Shown here in pieces: positions 37,699 to 46,228 of a stretch of DNA of 64,000 nt. The translations under genes and the position numbers were made by a program. Every line of letters starts with the position of its first letter. The first letter of the stretch is position 1. The stretch is taken from the NCBI RefSeq assembly GCF_021483235.1, contig NZ_JAKEEC010000008.1, forward strand, positions 62,001 to 126,000. The letters are read 5' to 3'. The stretch is from Arthrobacter alkaliphilus (lineage in GTDB: Bacteria; Actinomycetota; Actinomycetes; Actinomycetales; Micrococcaceae). A model generated the notes under the pieces. That model was not told the DNA's origin. It did not search any database and worked only from the letters and a program-made list of their open reading frames with translations.

Positions 37699-38766
37699 AT
37701 GACGCAGCCCACCCCCACTCGGTCCTGGTGGGCGGCAGTCTTCGACCTGGGCCCGCATGCCGGCGCGCATTGGACGGCCCTGCGGGCAAGCCTGGCGATC
37801 TTCGTGCCGCTGGTGGCTTGTTTGGCGTTCGGTCGCGATGACCTGCTGCTGTACGCGGCGATCGGTGCATTCACCGCCCTGTACGGCCGACACGAGCCGG
37901 CCCGGGTACGCGTGGCCATGCAGGCGCAGGCGGGTGCGGTGCTGGTGGTCGGCGTCGTCGTCGGCGCGCTAGTGGCGACCGTCCCGTTCCGGCTCTGGCT
38001 GCTCGTCCCGGTGGCCGCCGTCTGGGCCAGCGTCGCAGTAGTACTGGCCGAACTGGGCCGATGGCATCCGGCCGGAGCCCTCAACCCGGTCTTCGCCCTC
38101 ACAGCCTCGGCCACGGTCCCGATCGCGCTGGACACGGTGCCCGCAGCCGCCCTCGCTGCGGCTGGAGCGGCCGTCTTCGCGCTGCTGCTCGCTCTCCCGG
38201 GTCGCACTGCCCGCGACGGCGGCGACGGCGCGGAAGGCGGGGACGACGGGAACCCGGTGCGGTACCGGCTGTCGTGGGGCGACCTACGCCCGTCCGAACC
38301 GGTGGGCCGCCACGCCGCCCGGTATCTGCTCGGTATCGCCGCCGCCGGCCTCGCCGTCGCGACCAGCGGCATCGGCCACCCCTACTGGACCTTCGTCACG
38401 GCATCCGTCCCCATGTCGGCACCTGACCTGCATGCCCGCCTCACGCGCGCTGCCCAGCGGGTGATCGGCACCGCCGCCGGCCTCGGCGTCGCGGCCCTCG
38501 TCCTGGCGGCCCACCCCAGCAGCTATGCCGCGATCATCTTGATCGCCGTGCTCCAGGCGTGCACCGAGCTGACCACCGGGCGCAACTACAGCATCGGCCT
38601 GGTCTTCTTCACCTCGATGGCCCTTCTGCTAGGCGATCTCATGCTGCCAGCCTCGATCGGCACCCTCCTGGGTCAGCGCGCGCTCGAGACCGTCATTGGC
38701 CTCACCATCGCCCTGGCCGCCACTGTCATCACCCACGAAAGGCGCACCACTAAGGTTGAAACGTGA
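37699..38766 (+). CDS. FUSC-family membrane protein, probable aromatic-acid or drug exporter
   Basis: A 355-residue integral membrane protein with two blocks of hydrophobic helices (about 30-170 and 220-345) separated by a glycine/aspartate-rich linker. This is the organisation of FUSC (fusaric acid resistance/aromatic acid exporter) proteins; WTALRASLAIFVPLVACLAF and GHPYWTFVTASVPMS are typical of the two halves. GGAAGGCG precedes the ATG at 37699. It is divergent from a MarR regulator and overlaps the next transporter gene by GTGA. Its GC-richness looks higher than that of neighbours, so recent acquisition is possible. Confidence 0.75.
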   Translation: MTQPTPTRSWWAAVFDLGPHAGAHWTALRASLAIFVPLVACLAFGRDDLLLYAAIGAFTALYGRHEPARVRVAMQAQAGAVLVVGVVVGALVATVPFRLWLLVPVAAVWASVAVVLAELGRWHPAGALNPVFALTASATVPIALDTVPAAALAAAGAAVFALLLALPGRTARDGGDGAEGGDDGNPVRYRLSWGDLRPSEPVGRHAARYLLGIAAAGLAVATSGIGHPYWTFVTASVPMSAPDLHARLTRAAQRVIGTAAGLGVAALVLAAHPSSYAAIILIAVLQACTELTTGRNYSIGLVFFTSMALLLGDLMLPASIGTLLGQRALETVIGLTIALAATVITHERRTTKVET

Positions 38767-39671
38767 ACTTCATTGTTGCTGCCTTGGGTGTGCTCGGCGT
38801 CGCCTCTTCCGGACCCCTCATCGCAGGAACGCTTGGCGCTACGTCCGTCACGGCATTGGCTATCGCCTTCTGGCGTAACGCAATCGCCGCCGTCGTCATG
38901 GCCTCACCGATCCTGGTCCGCGAGCCGCGCAGGTTCCGCAAGGTCAGACGCAACGAGTTCACGTGGTCCGCTGTTGCAGCAGTGGCGCTGGCCTTCCACT
39001 TCGCGTGCTTCATCACCGCACTCCAGCTCACCTCGGTGGCGGCCGCTACGGCCCTGGTGTGCCTGCAGTCTGCGTGGATCGCCGTCTTCCAGCTCCTCCG
39101 CGGCACAAAGCACCGTTGGCCGGTCCTGGTGGGCTTGGGTATTGCGCTGGGCGGCGTCGTGGCCATCACGGGCTTCGATATGGGGACGTCCCGAACGGCG
39201 ATCCTTGGCGACCTCCTGGCTGTCGCGGGAGGTGCCTTGGCCGGGCTGTATACCTTGGCCGGCGGCAAAGCCCGCCAGAGCATGGGCGTCGGAACGTACA
39301 CGACGCTTTGCTACGGGATCTGTGCGGCCATCGTCGCCGTGCTGGCCCTGGCGGGCGGCCAGCCACTTGTAGGGTTCGACGCCGGCGGCTGGCTGGGGAT
39401 CCTTGCCATCACTGTGTGTGCACAACTTGTGGGACACACCGCCTTCAACCATCTCCTGGCCACCATGAGTCCTCTGCTGGTGTCCATGATCATCCTGCTG
39501 GAGATTCCGGGCGCTGCCCTTCTTGCAGCGGCCTTCCTGCATGAGACCCTGCCGGCCGGCACGTATGCGGGACTTGCCCTCATTCTGGTTGGACTCGCCG
39601 TCGTCGTGGCCGGCCAGCGGCGCGGCAAGAGCGACGGCGAAGGCACAGTCGCCGAACTCGGTGCTGACTAA
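38763..39671 (+). CDS. EamA/RhtA-type DMT transporter
   Basis: A 302-residue, ten-helix drug/metabolite transporter with two EamA repeats. FWRNAIAAVVMASPILV in the first half and GHTAFNHLLATMSPLLVSMI in the second are family-typical, with the polar C-terminus GQRRGKSDGEG. Relatives export amino acids, threonine or homoserine, or unrelated metabolites, so the substrate is unknown. Its GTG start overlaps the FUSC stop codon, implying co-expression, probably under the MarR regulator. It converges with a glycosyltransferase gene only 6 nt away. Confidence 0.85.
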   Translation: MNFIVAALGVLGVASSGPLIAGTLGATSVTALAIAFWRNAIAAVVMASPILVREPRRFRKVRRNEFTWSAVAAVALAFHFACFITALQLTSVAAATALVCLQSAWIAVFQLLRGTKHRWPVLVGLGIALGGVVAITGFDMGTSRTAILGDLLAVAGGALAGLYTLAGGKARQSMGVGTYTTLCYGICAAIVAVLALAGGQPLVGFDAGGWLGILAITVCAQLVGHTAFNHLLATMSPLLVSMIILLEIPGAALLAAAFLHETLPAGTYAGLALILVGLAVVVAGQRRGKSDGEGTVAELGAD

Positions 39672-39677
39672 GCGGGG

Positions 39678-40562
39678 CTACAGGCCGCCGCGGCGAACGC
39701 TCTGGCTCGCATTGGCTGTGTGGATGGCGCGAAGCAGCTTGGCCGGGAAATAGACGGAGAAGAAGACCACCATGGGCGCCTTCAACGCCATTTTCTTGAC
39801 GTTGTGGGCCTTGTAGGTGCGGTCGAAGCGGGTCACGTAGTAGCGGTAGTCTCGCGGGGAATCCTCGAGCCTGCGGGCTGACATGCCCGAGACCATCTGC
39901 GGCCAGTACTGCACCCTGAGGTCGTGGTCGGCAAGGTGCAGCGAAAGATCGATGTCCTCATGCATCTCGTCCTTTTCATCCGGGCAGGTTTCGTCGCGGA
40001 TGGTTTCCCAGGCGGAACGGCGCAGCGCCATGTTGGAGCCGAAAAGGAAGTGGTACTGGTGCTTCGCCAGCCGAAGCATCAGCTGGCGCATTTTGTCGTC
40101 GGCCTTGAGGCCGAATCGGCGCATCGGCATGTCGTAGTAGACCACCGGGCCCGTGGCAGCCTGCACCGAGGGATCGGCGAAGGCCTTTTGGACCTGCTCG
40201 ACCCAGTCCGGTTCCACAACGGAGTCGGCATCGATCCGTCCCAGGACATCCGACGTGGCCCTATTGAGGCCGAAGTTACGGGTGGGGATGAGTCCCTGTG
40301 CCTCGTCCTGGCTTAGGAGGATAATGGGGCTCTCCGGGTATTCCTGCTGCATCTGCTGGACGATCTGCGCCGTCCGGTCTGTGGACATGTTGTCCACGAC
40401 GATGATCTCGTCGGCAGGAACAGACTGGTAGATGGCCGCGATCAGGCACTGCCGTATGACGCTTTCCTCGTTGTATGCCGGAATGACGATTGAAACGCTC
40501 GGCTTCACGGGTGCGACGGCTGCGTTAGTGGCTGCATCTGCGAAAGATCTGTCGGCTAGCAT
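39678..40562 (-). CDS. Family 2 glycosyltransferase
   Basis: A 294-residue GT-A fold glycosyltransferase. SVSIVIPAYNEESVIRQCL and EIIVVDNMSTD bind the nucleotide sugar, GRIDADSVVEPDW holds the DXD metal site, and MHEDIDLSLHLADHD supplies the catalytic ED region. There is one hydrophobic stretch near the C-terminus (PMVVFFSVYFPAKLL) that may associate with membrane. The ATG at 40562 follows GTGGAG; the 33 extra residues of the longest frame are not GT2-like. Sugar and acceptor are unknown. No clustered polysaccharide genes surround it. Confidence 0.85.
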   Translation of the reverse strand: MLADRSFADAATNAAVAPVKPSVSIVIPAYNEESVIRQCLIAAIYQSVPADEIIVVDNMSTDRTAQIVQQMQQEYPESPIILLSQDEAQGLIPTRNFGLNRATSDVLGRIDADSVVEPDWVEQVQKAFADPSVQAATGPVVYYDMPMRRFGLKADDKMRQLMLRLAKHQYHFLFGSNMALRRSAWETIRDETCPDEKDEMHEDIDLSLHLADHDLRVQYWPQMVSGMSARRLEDSPRDYRYYVTRFDRTYKAHNVKKMALKAPMVVFFSVYFPAKLLRAIHTANASQSVRRGGL

Positions 40563-40629
40563 CTCCACAAATCTAACATCAGGCCGGTGTCCCCTGAGGG
40601 AGCCCCCGGTGACACGTGGCCAAACAATT

Positions 40630-40659
40630 GAAGGGATCCCGGCGAACCGGAATCCCTTC
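40630..40659 (-). terminator. Terminator hairpin after the amphipathic repeat protein gene
   Basis: GAAGGGAT and CCGG pair with CCGG and ATCCCTTC around a CGAA loop, with one internal mismatch; flanking ATT/AAT extends the stem. It lies 25 nt past the stop at 40685; on the minus strand the sequence continues TTGTTTGG. Confidence 0.7.
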
Positions 40660-40684
40660 AATCTGGAACGACTATGGCTTGATT

Positions 40685-41695
40685 CTAGGCCTCGTGTTTC
40701 CCGGCTTCCTCGATAGCTGCCTCTTCCTTGGCCGCTTCCTCCGTGGCTGCCTCTTCCTTGGCCTCTTCGTCCTTGTGCAGGCTGGCGGCGATGTTCTTTA
40801 CCGCCGTCTTGGCATCGGTCGCCACCTTGTCCGCGGTCTCCGTAGCGTCTTCGACAGCGTGCTTTGCTTTCTCAGCGGCGGTTTCAGCCTTGTCGGCTAC
40901 CTTGAGTTTCAGATCGTCGACCTTGTCCGCCAGCTTGTCGGCAGCTTCCTTGGCCTTGTCGGCGGCCTTCTCGGCTGCCTCGGCGGCCCGTGTCGGCGAT
41001 GGAGTTACCGGGGCGGGAGTCTTCCAGGGGTCCTCGACCGGGCGGCTGGCCCGCCACGCGGCGACGCCGGCCGCGGCCGCTGCTGCGATGACCGTGAAGA
41101 TCAGGAATCCGCGCTTTTTCGGCTTCCGGGTCTTCGAGAGTTCTTTCGAGACTGTCTTGGATGCTTCCTCGGCCGCGGCCTTCAGCTGGGCCGCTGTGAC
41201 TTGTGCCTGCTCCTGCAGGTTGTGAACGACTCCCGAGTCAACCAATTTCTGGGCGACTGCGTCCACCTGTGCGGGTGCGTTTTCAAGGGCTTGGTGGACA
41301 ACCACGGAGGCCTGCCCGAGCTGCTCCGAGAGCTTGGGGAGGTATTCCTCAACAACCTTGTCACGGGCGTGGCCAAGTGCCGGAGTGGCCTTGTTGAGGG
41401 CTTCCTGGATTTTGGGTGAGGCGTCCTCGACGACGTCGTGGATCTTTGGTGCGAGGTTCGCCAGGCCTTCTTGGAGCTTTGGCGTGACAGTTGCAACGCC
41501 GTCGGCGAGGTTGGTCGCCGCCGACTTCAGGCCTTCCTGAAGCTTCGGAGAAGCGGAGTCGATTCCGTGCTGGATGCGGGGAACCGCCCAGTTCACAGCT
41601 GCTTCAACCCGCGGTGCCGCCCAGTCCTTGGCATTTTCAACACCGTTCACAACCGTGTGTTCAAGTTCGCGGGCAATTCGGTCCGATTTCTTCAC
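40685..41695 (-). CDS. Amphipathic repeat protein with one membrane segment
   Basis: A 336-residue protein, not assignable to a characterised family. Residues 1-170 consist of imperfect 11- to 18-residue amphipathic units such as SPKLQEGLKSAATNLADG and TPKLQEGLANLAPKIHD, resembling apolipoprotein or LEA-like helices. A hydrophobic segment follows (GFLIFTVIAAAAAAGVAAW, about 195-215) after a basic RKPKKR, then an Ala/Lys/Glu coiled-coil tail with AADKAKEAADKLADKV and an acidic C-terminus. The GTG at 41695 has GGGAGG upstream. It is divergent from ppiA. A membrane-anchored envelope or lipid-surface role is inferred from composition only. Confidence 0.65.
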   Translation of the reverse strand: MKKSDRIARELEHTVVNGVENAKDWAAPRVEAAVNWAVPRIQHGIDSASPKLQEGLKSAATNLADGVATVTPKLQEGLANLAPKIHDVVEDASPKIQEALNKATPALGHARDKVVEEYLPKLSEQLGQASVVVHQALENAPAQVDAVAQKLVDSGVVHNLQEQAQVTAAQLKAAAEEASKTVSKELSKTRKPKKRGFLIFTVIAAAAAAGVAAWRASRPVEDPWKTPAPVTPSPTRAAEAAEKAADKAKEAADKLADKVDDLKLKVADKAETAAEKAKHAVEDATETADKVATDAKTAVKNIAASLHKDEEAKEEAATEEAAKEEAAIEEAGKHEA

Positions 41696-41848
41696 AACTA
41701 CCTCCCGATCAACATGCTCGTTTGTTGTTAGCCTACGTCGCTTGTACGGCACCGGCTATCTATCCGGCGGATTCATGCAAGATTTCACCGAGCGCGGAAC
41801 CACCTGCCTGGCCGCCACGGCGTTGACCCTGCGTGGAAGAATGGCCCT

Positions 41849-42391
41849 ATGACCATCGCAACCGCACAAGCAACTTTCCACACGAGCCTCGGCGACATCA
41901 GGGTTAACCTCTTCGGCAACCACGCGCCCAAGACGGTCGCCAACTTCGTTGGCCTGGCCACGGGCGAAAAGTCCTGGACGCACCCGGAGACCGGCGAAGA
42001 CAAGACCGGCACGCCGCTGTACAACGGCACGATTTTCCACCGCATCATCAAAGACTTCATGATCCAGGGCGGCGATCCCCTCGGCCGCGGCATCGGCGGA
42101 CCGGGCTACAAGTTCGACGATGAGATCCACCCGGAACTCAACTTCAACGCCCCCTACAAGCTGGCCATGGCCAATGCCGGCATCCAGATGGGCAAGGGAA
42201 CCAACGGTTCCCAGTTCTTCATCACCACGGTCAACACCGACTGGCTTTTCGGCAAGCACTCCATCTTCGGCGAGGTTGCTGACGAAGAGTCCAAGAAGGT
42301 CGTGGACGCCATCGAGTCGGTCCGCACCGGCATGGGCGACCGCCCCGTTGAAGACGTCGTCATCAACAGCATTGACATCGTCCAGCTCTAA
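41849..42391 (+). CDS. ppiA: Cyclophilin-type peptidyl-prolyl isomerase
   Basis: A 180-residue cytoplasmic cyclophilin. TNLFGNHAPKTVANFVGLA-like opening (here VNLFGNHAPKTVANF), the catalytic FHRIIKDFMIQGGD and GTNGSQFFITT, and the family's LFGKHSIFGEV are all present. It accelerates cis-trans isomerisation at proline. The ATG has GGAAG about nine bases upstream. The cyclophilin-rhomboid pair to the right of gyrA is also seen in mycobacteria and streptomycetes. Confidence 0.95.
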   Translation: MTIATAQATFHTSLGDIRVNLFGNHAPKTVANFVGLATGEKSWTHPETGEDKTGTPLYNGTIFHRIIKDFMIQGGDPLGRGIGGPGYKFDDEIHPELNFNAPYKLAMANAGIQMGKGTNGSQFFITTVNTDWLFGKHSIFGEVADEESKKVVDAIESVRTGMGDRPVEDVVINSIDIVQL

Positions 42392-42412
42392 TTCCGCGAG
42401 CCTGAACAGCAT

Positions 42413-43282
42413 ATGAGTTACGGAATCCCGGCGGCAGAGCCGTCTGCAGACATTCCGGTGTGCCCCAGGCACCCGGACAGGCCCTCCTATGTGCGGTGCC
42501 AGCGTTGCGGGCGACCAGCATGCCCCGAGTGCCAGCGGGCGGCCGCCGTCGGGTTCCAATGCATTGACTGCGTCAATGAACTGAAGCGTTCGACGCCGGC
42601 AGCGCGTTCCGCCTACGGCGGCGCCGTCGCGACCGGCCGCCCTGTGGCGACGTACTTGCTTATCGGGCTGTGCGCCCTGGTGTACGTGGCGCAGTGGCTG
42701 GTTCCCGACGATGCGGTTTTCGGCCAGTTTGCTTTCGCGTCCGTTTACGCCATGCCGCAATACGGGGACGTCGAGCCTTGGCGCATGCTGACCAGTGCTT
42801 TTGTCCACTCACAGGGCTTTGTTCTGCATATCTTGCTCAACATGTACATGCTCTGGGTTTTCGGCCAATTCCTTGAGCCCGTCCTCGGGCGTGTGCGCTT
42901 CCTGGCTGTGTACCTGTTGTCAGCCATTGGCGGCTCCGTAGGCTTCCTGCTGCTCACGCCGACGCTGCCCGCCGTCGCGGTGGTAGGTGCGTCAGGCGCT
43001 ATTTTCGGCCTTTTCGGCGCACTCTTGGTGATACAAAGCCGTCGCGGCGGGGACACCCGGCAGTTGTGGATCCTGATAGCCATCAACGGCGTGATTGGAT
43101 TCGTTGTCCCCGGCATTGCCTGGCAGGCCCACTTGGGCGGCCTTGTTACCGGTGCCCTGTGTGCGGCCGCGATCGCCTTTGCTCCGCGTGGACCGCGCCA
43201 GGCGCTGCTGCAGACTGCCGGCATGGCCCTGGTGGCCGGAATCCTGATCCTGGCCACCGTCCTTCGGGCGACGGCGGGATAA
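42413..43282 (+). CDS. Rhomboid-family intramembrane serine protease with zinc-ribbon N-terminus
   Basis: A 289-residue membrane protein. The N-terminal 60 residues contain four Cys pairs typical of a B-box zinc finger (CPRHPDRPSYVRCQRCGRPA, CPEC, CIDC). The rhomboid core follows, with HILLNMYMLWVFG, the catalytic serine in VVGASGAIFGLFG and the catalytic histidine in WQAHLGGLVTG. Rhomboids cleave transmembrane substrates; no native substrate is known for this actinobacterial type. It begins 21 nt after ppiA and is probably co-transcribed. Confidence 0.92.
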   Translation: MSYGIPAAEPSADIPVCPRHPDRPSYVRCQRCGRPACPECQRAAAVGFQCIDCVNELKRSTPAARSAYGGAVATGRPVATYLLIGLCALVYVAQWLVPDDAVFGQFAFASVYAMPQYGDVEPWRMLTSAFVHSQGFVLHILLNMYMLWVFGQFLEPVLGRVRFLAVYLLSAIGGSVGFLLLTPTLPAVAVVGASGAIFGLFGALLVIQSRRGGDTRQLWILIAINGVIGFVVPGIAWQAHLGGLVTGALCAAAIAFAPRGPRQALLQTAGMALVAGILILATVLRATAG

Positions 43283-43299
43283 CACCCCCTGCGCTTTTC

Positions 43300-43770
43300 T
43301 TAGCCCAGGAGCTCCGCCAAGCGGTCCATCGACTCTTTGATGCCCGCATCCATGCCGCTGGCTAATGCCATGTCCCGTGCCTCCACCGAGGGAAATACGG
43401 AGTGCTGCACCACGCGGGTGCGGCCGCCAAGGTCTTCAAACCTGATGGTGTCCAGCGTCACTTGCCCAGGGGCGCCGTCGAATTCGAAGGTCTGGATGAT
43501 CCGCAACGGCTCCTGGACCTCATGGAAGACCCCACGGAACCCGAACTCGTTGCCCTGGCCGTCCACATGCGTGTAGCGGTAGCTCCCGCATGTCCGTGCC
43601 TCGTATGACTCCACACGCATTTCCAGGCGACGCGGACCCAGCCATTTCATGACAAGTTGCGGATCCGTGAAGGCCTGGAACACGCGCTCCGGCGCGGCGT
43701 CGAAGTCCCGGCTCGTATCGATGAACGGCGTCCCTGCCGTGACATCAATGGTGGTTGTGTTGGTGCTCAT
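43300..43770 (-). CDS. SRPBCC (AHSA1-like) domain protein
   Basis: A 156-residue START-like protein: RDFDAAPERVFQAFTDPQLV, KWLGPRRLEMRV, RTCGSYRYTHVDGQGNEFGF and the C-terminal helix with MDAGIKESMDRLAELL are typical of the AHSA1/CalC branch that binds small hydrophobic molecules. It is transcribed behind, and overlaps by 26 nt, an ArsR-type regulator gene. This regulator-SRPBCC pairing is very common in soil actinobacteria; ligands are generally unknown. Confidence 0.88.
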   Translation of the reverse strand: MSTNTTTIDVTAGTPFIDTSRDFDAAPERVFQAFTDPQLVMKWLGPRRLEMRVESYEARTCGSYRYTHVDGQGNEFGFRGVFHEVQEPLRIIQTFEFDGAPGQVTLDTIRFEDLGGRTRVVQHSVFPSVEARDMALASGMDAGIKESMDRLAELLG

Positions 43771-44149
43771 TGTCCTTCTCCTTTTCCGGATTGTCCTGAT
43801 CGGCCGTTTCGGCCAAGAGCTCGTCCAGCCGGGTGAAGCGTTCTTCGGCCTGAAGACGGTAGTTCTCGATCCATTCGGCCAACGGGCCGAGCGCCGTGGT
43901 ATTCAGGTGGCAGGGACGGCGCTGCGCTTCCCTGCTCCTCGTGATGAGCCCTGCGCCCTCAAGCACCTGAAGGTGCTTCGAGATGGCTTGGAGGGTGACA
44001 GGGAAAGGCTGGGCGATCTCGTTGACGGTGGCATCGCCCAAGGCCAGCCTCGCCAGTATCTGCCGGCGGACAGGGTCCGCCAGGGCCATGAACGCCCTGT
44101 TGAGCTGGTCTTCCGCGTCCAGCGCAGCCGTACGAATCGTGTCCTGCAT
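43745..44149 (-). CDS. ArsR-family regulator
   Basis: A 134-residue winged-helix regulator (LNRAFMALADPVRRQILARL, VNEIAQPFPVTLQAISKHLQ, LEGAGLITRSREAQRRPCHL), belonging to the ArsR subgroup that accompanies SRPBCC proteins and lacks metal-binding cysteine pairs. The ATG at 44149 has AGGGGAG upstream and removes a non-family 25-residue extension. The C-terminus is histidine-rich (NEHQHNHH). It probably autoregulates its own two-gene unit. Confidence 0.88.
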   Translation of the reverse strand: MQDTIRTAALDAEDQLNRAFMALADPVRRQILARLALGDATVNEIAQPFPVTLQAISKHLQVLEGAGLITRSREAQRRPCHLNTTALGPLAEWIENYRLQAEERFTRLDELLAETADQDNPEKEKDNEHQHNHH

Positions 44150-44733
44150 GCGTCTCCCCTGCCTGGCTCCGGGCCTGAACCGACTTATGCCTCGTACCCA
44201 GTATTCAAGCAACTGGTTTATCAACTAATGGGTTGAGTACTTCCAGCCTAAAACTGCGTGCTGACTCGGTCAAGGTTCCTGGGACCTGTTTTCCACAGGA
44301 GTTATCCACACTGTGCGTAACTTACAGGCGTGTAGTTCTCTGGCAAACGCACTTCGCGAGGCGGTATTGCAGGGATTTGCCTTCTCTGGGGCAAATCGCG
44401 TCCACACCTGTGGATAACTTTTGCCTGCGGTCCTGTGGGTATGTGGACAAGGGGGCTATTTTCGGCATGGGTGTGGACAACCGCGGCGTTAGCGCCCAAG
44501 AGAGCACTGTATCAACAGGGTTATCAACACTGTTAATAACTCACAACAATGTAGTTCGATGGCCTTCCGGCCTTGTGGGGCCCGCCGTTCCGGGAGTTTT
44601 CCACGTGGCAGGCACAGCTTTTCCCCAGCTGTGGATAACTTGTGGGTAGCTGCCTGTTGTTAAGTGCGTAACTCCGGCCTACCGTGTTGACGCGTCTGGC
44701 CGGGGCCGCTCGCTAAGCGGTTGCCGGCGTGTG
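44150..44733. other. Gene-free region rich in DnaA-box sequences
   Basis: About 580 bases without a credible gene. TTATCCACA (44302), TGTGGATAA (44409 and 44630), TGTGGACAA (44442 and 44472) and TTATCAACA (44521) occur in about 340 bp. Two 44 bp segments beginning at 44301 and 44520 are imperfect direct repeats of each other (about three quarters identical), and GTGCGTAAC occurs at 44313 and 44664. It may bind DnaA away from oriC. Confidence 0.6.
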
Positions 44734-46089
44734 TCAGACCGGAACGTGTTCGGTCTGGGTAGCAACCGTTTGGGGCCTGCGGGCGGCGTCACTGATCCGC
44801 AGCAGCAGGGCAACGATGATCCAGTTGGCCAGGAGTGAGGATCCGCCGGCAGAGAGGAACGGCGTCGTCAGTCCAGTGAGGGGAATAAGGCGGGTGACGC
44901 CGCCGATAATGATGAAGCACTGAAGAGCCATGGTGAAGGCCAGGCCGCAGGCAAGGAGCTTCCCGAAGGCATCCCGGATGCCCAGTGCGGCCCGGAATCC
45001 CCTTGTGAAGAGGAGCAAGTACAGGAGAACGATCGCGAACAGCCCGATCAGGCCCAGTTCTTCACCGAGGGAAGCGATGATCATGTCGCTGTTCGCAAAA
45101 GGCACAAGGTCCGGGCTCCCGAGCCCGAGGCCCTTGCCGATCAGGCCGCCGTCGGCCATTCCGAAAAGGCCTTGGACGATCTGGGCGCTGCCGCCGGGGA
45201 ACCGGGTGAAGACCTGGGGGTCGAAGGCATTGATCCAGGCGTCGATGCGCAAACCGACGTGGGGGAAGATCTTTGCCGCGGAGTACCCGCCTACGAGCAT
45301 GAGTACGACGCCGAGGACGAGCCAACTGGCCCGGCTCGTGGCAACGTAGATCATCACGATGAACAAGCCGAACAACAGTATGGACATTCCTAGATCGTGC
45401 TGGAAGACCAGCACGCCAACGCTCGCCGCCCAGGCGGTGATCATCGGCCCGGTGTCCTTGATCCTGGGGAATTGCAGGCGGCCGAATTTCCTGCCCGCAA
45501 GCAGGATCAGATCCCGGTTGGAGGACAGGTAGCCGGCGAAGAAGACGGCGAGCGTAATCTTCACGATTTCGCCGGGCTGGAATTGCAGTGAACCGAGGCG
45601 GATCCAGACATTGGCGCCGTTGATCTCGCCTGCCGAAACGCCCGGCACCAGCGGAAGGATGAGGAGGGCAGCGCTGACCGCAAGTGCGATGAAGGTGTAG
45701 CGGCGCAAAAGCCGGTGGTCTTTCAAAAGCCACAAGACGGCGCCGGCTACCAAGACCGAGACGATCGTCCAGGTGAGCTGATTCGCCCCGGCGGTCGTAC
45801 CGTTCGAGACATCCAGGCGCCGGATCATGGCGATGCCGAGGCCGTTCAAAGCCACCACAATCGGGAGGATGAGCGGATCCGCAAACCTTGCCTTGAACCG
45901 CAGGACGACGTGGAAAGCAGCGGCCAGCGCCGTCAAGGTACCGGCTTGAAGCCAGAAGCCAACGTCGAGGGCTTCCTTCTTGTCGACGCTGGTCATCGCA
46001 AGTGCGCCAATGCCGACGCCAAGTGCCAACACCAGCAGCACCATCTCGACGTTTCGGCGAGGCTTCGCCGGAATCGCTTGCTGGCTCAT
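44734..46089 (-). CDS. rodA: RodA/FtsW/SpoVE (SEDS) glycosyltransferase
   Basis: A 451-residue SEDS-family peptidoglycan polymerase with about twelve transmembrane helices. Family hallmarks: INGANVWIRLGSLQFQPGE, KITLAVFFAGYL, FQHDLGMSILLFGLF, the loop around PFANSDMIIASLGEELGLIG and the C-terminal LTTPFLSAGGSSLLANWI. It polymerises lipid II together with a class B penicillin-binding protein, here expected to be PbpA. In actinobacteria this gene usually lies between pstP and pbpA; here it stands alone 12 kb from that operon, bordered by DnaA-box-rich DNA and a metal exporter. Confidence 0.94.
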   Translation of the reverse strand: MSQQAIPAKPRRNVEMVLLVLALGVGIGALAMTSVDKKEALDVGFWLQAGTLTALAAAFHVVLRFKARFADPLILPIVVALNGLGIAMIRRLDVSNGTTAGANQLTWTIVSVLVAGAVLWLLKDHRLLRRYTFIALAVSAALLILPLVPGVSAGEINGANVWIRLGSLQFQPGEIVKITLAVFFAGYLSSNRDLILLAGRKFGRLQFPRIKDTGPMITAWAASVGVLVFQHDLGMSILLFGLFIVMIYVATSRASWLVLGVVLMLVGGYSAAKIFPHVGLRIDAWINAFDPQVFTRFPGGSAQIVQGLFGMADGGLIGKGLGLGSPDLVPFANSDMIIASLGEELGLIGLFAIVLLYLLLFTRGFRAALGIRDAFGKLLACGLAFTMALQCFIIIGGVTRLIPLTGLTTPFLSAGGSSLLANWIIVALLLRISDAARRPQTVATQTEHVPV

Positions 46090-46228
46090 GTGGCGTCTTC
46101 TTTCGTCGTTCTGGGCGGTCGGCAGGTCCGGTTCCCTGGCTCAAGATCGGGTCAGTGCCTCAACATAAGGTTCAGTGGGCCATCATATCCGGAGCGGCTG
46201 GGGAGCGGTCGGGAACGGGATCCTTTGA

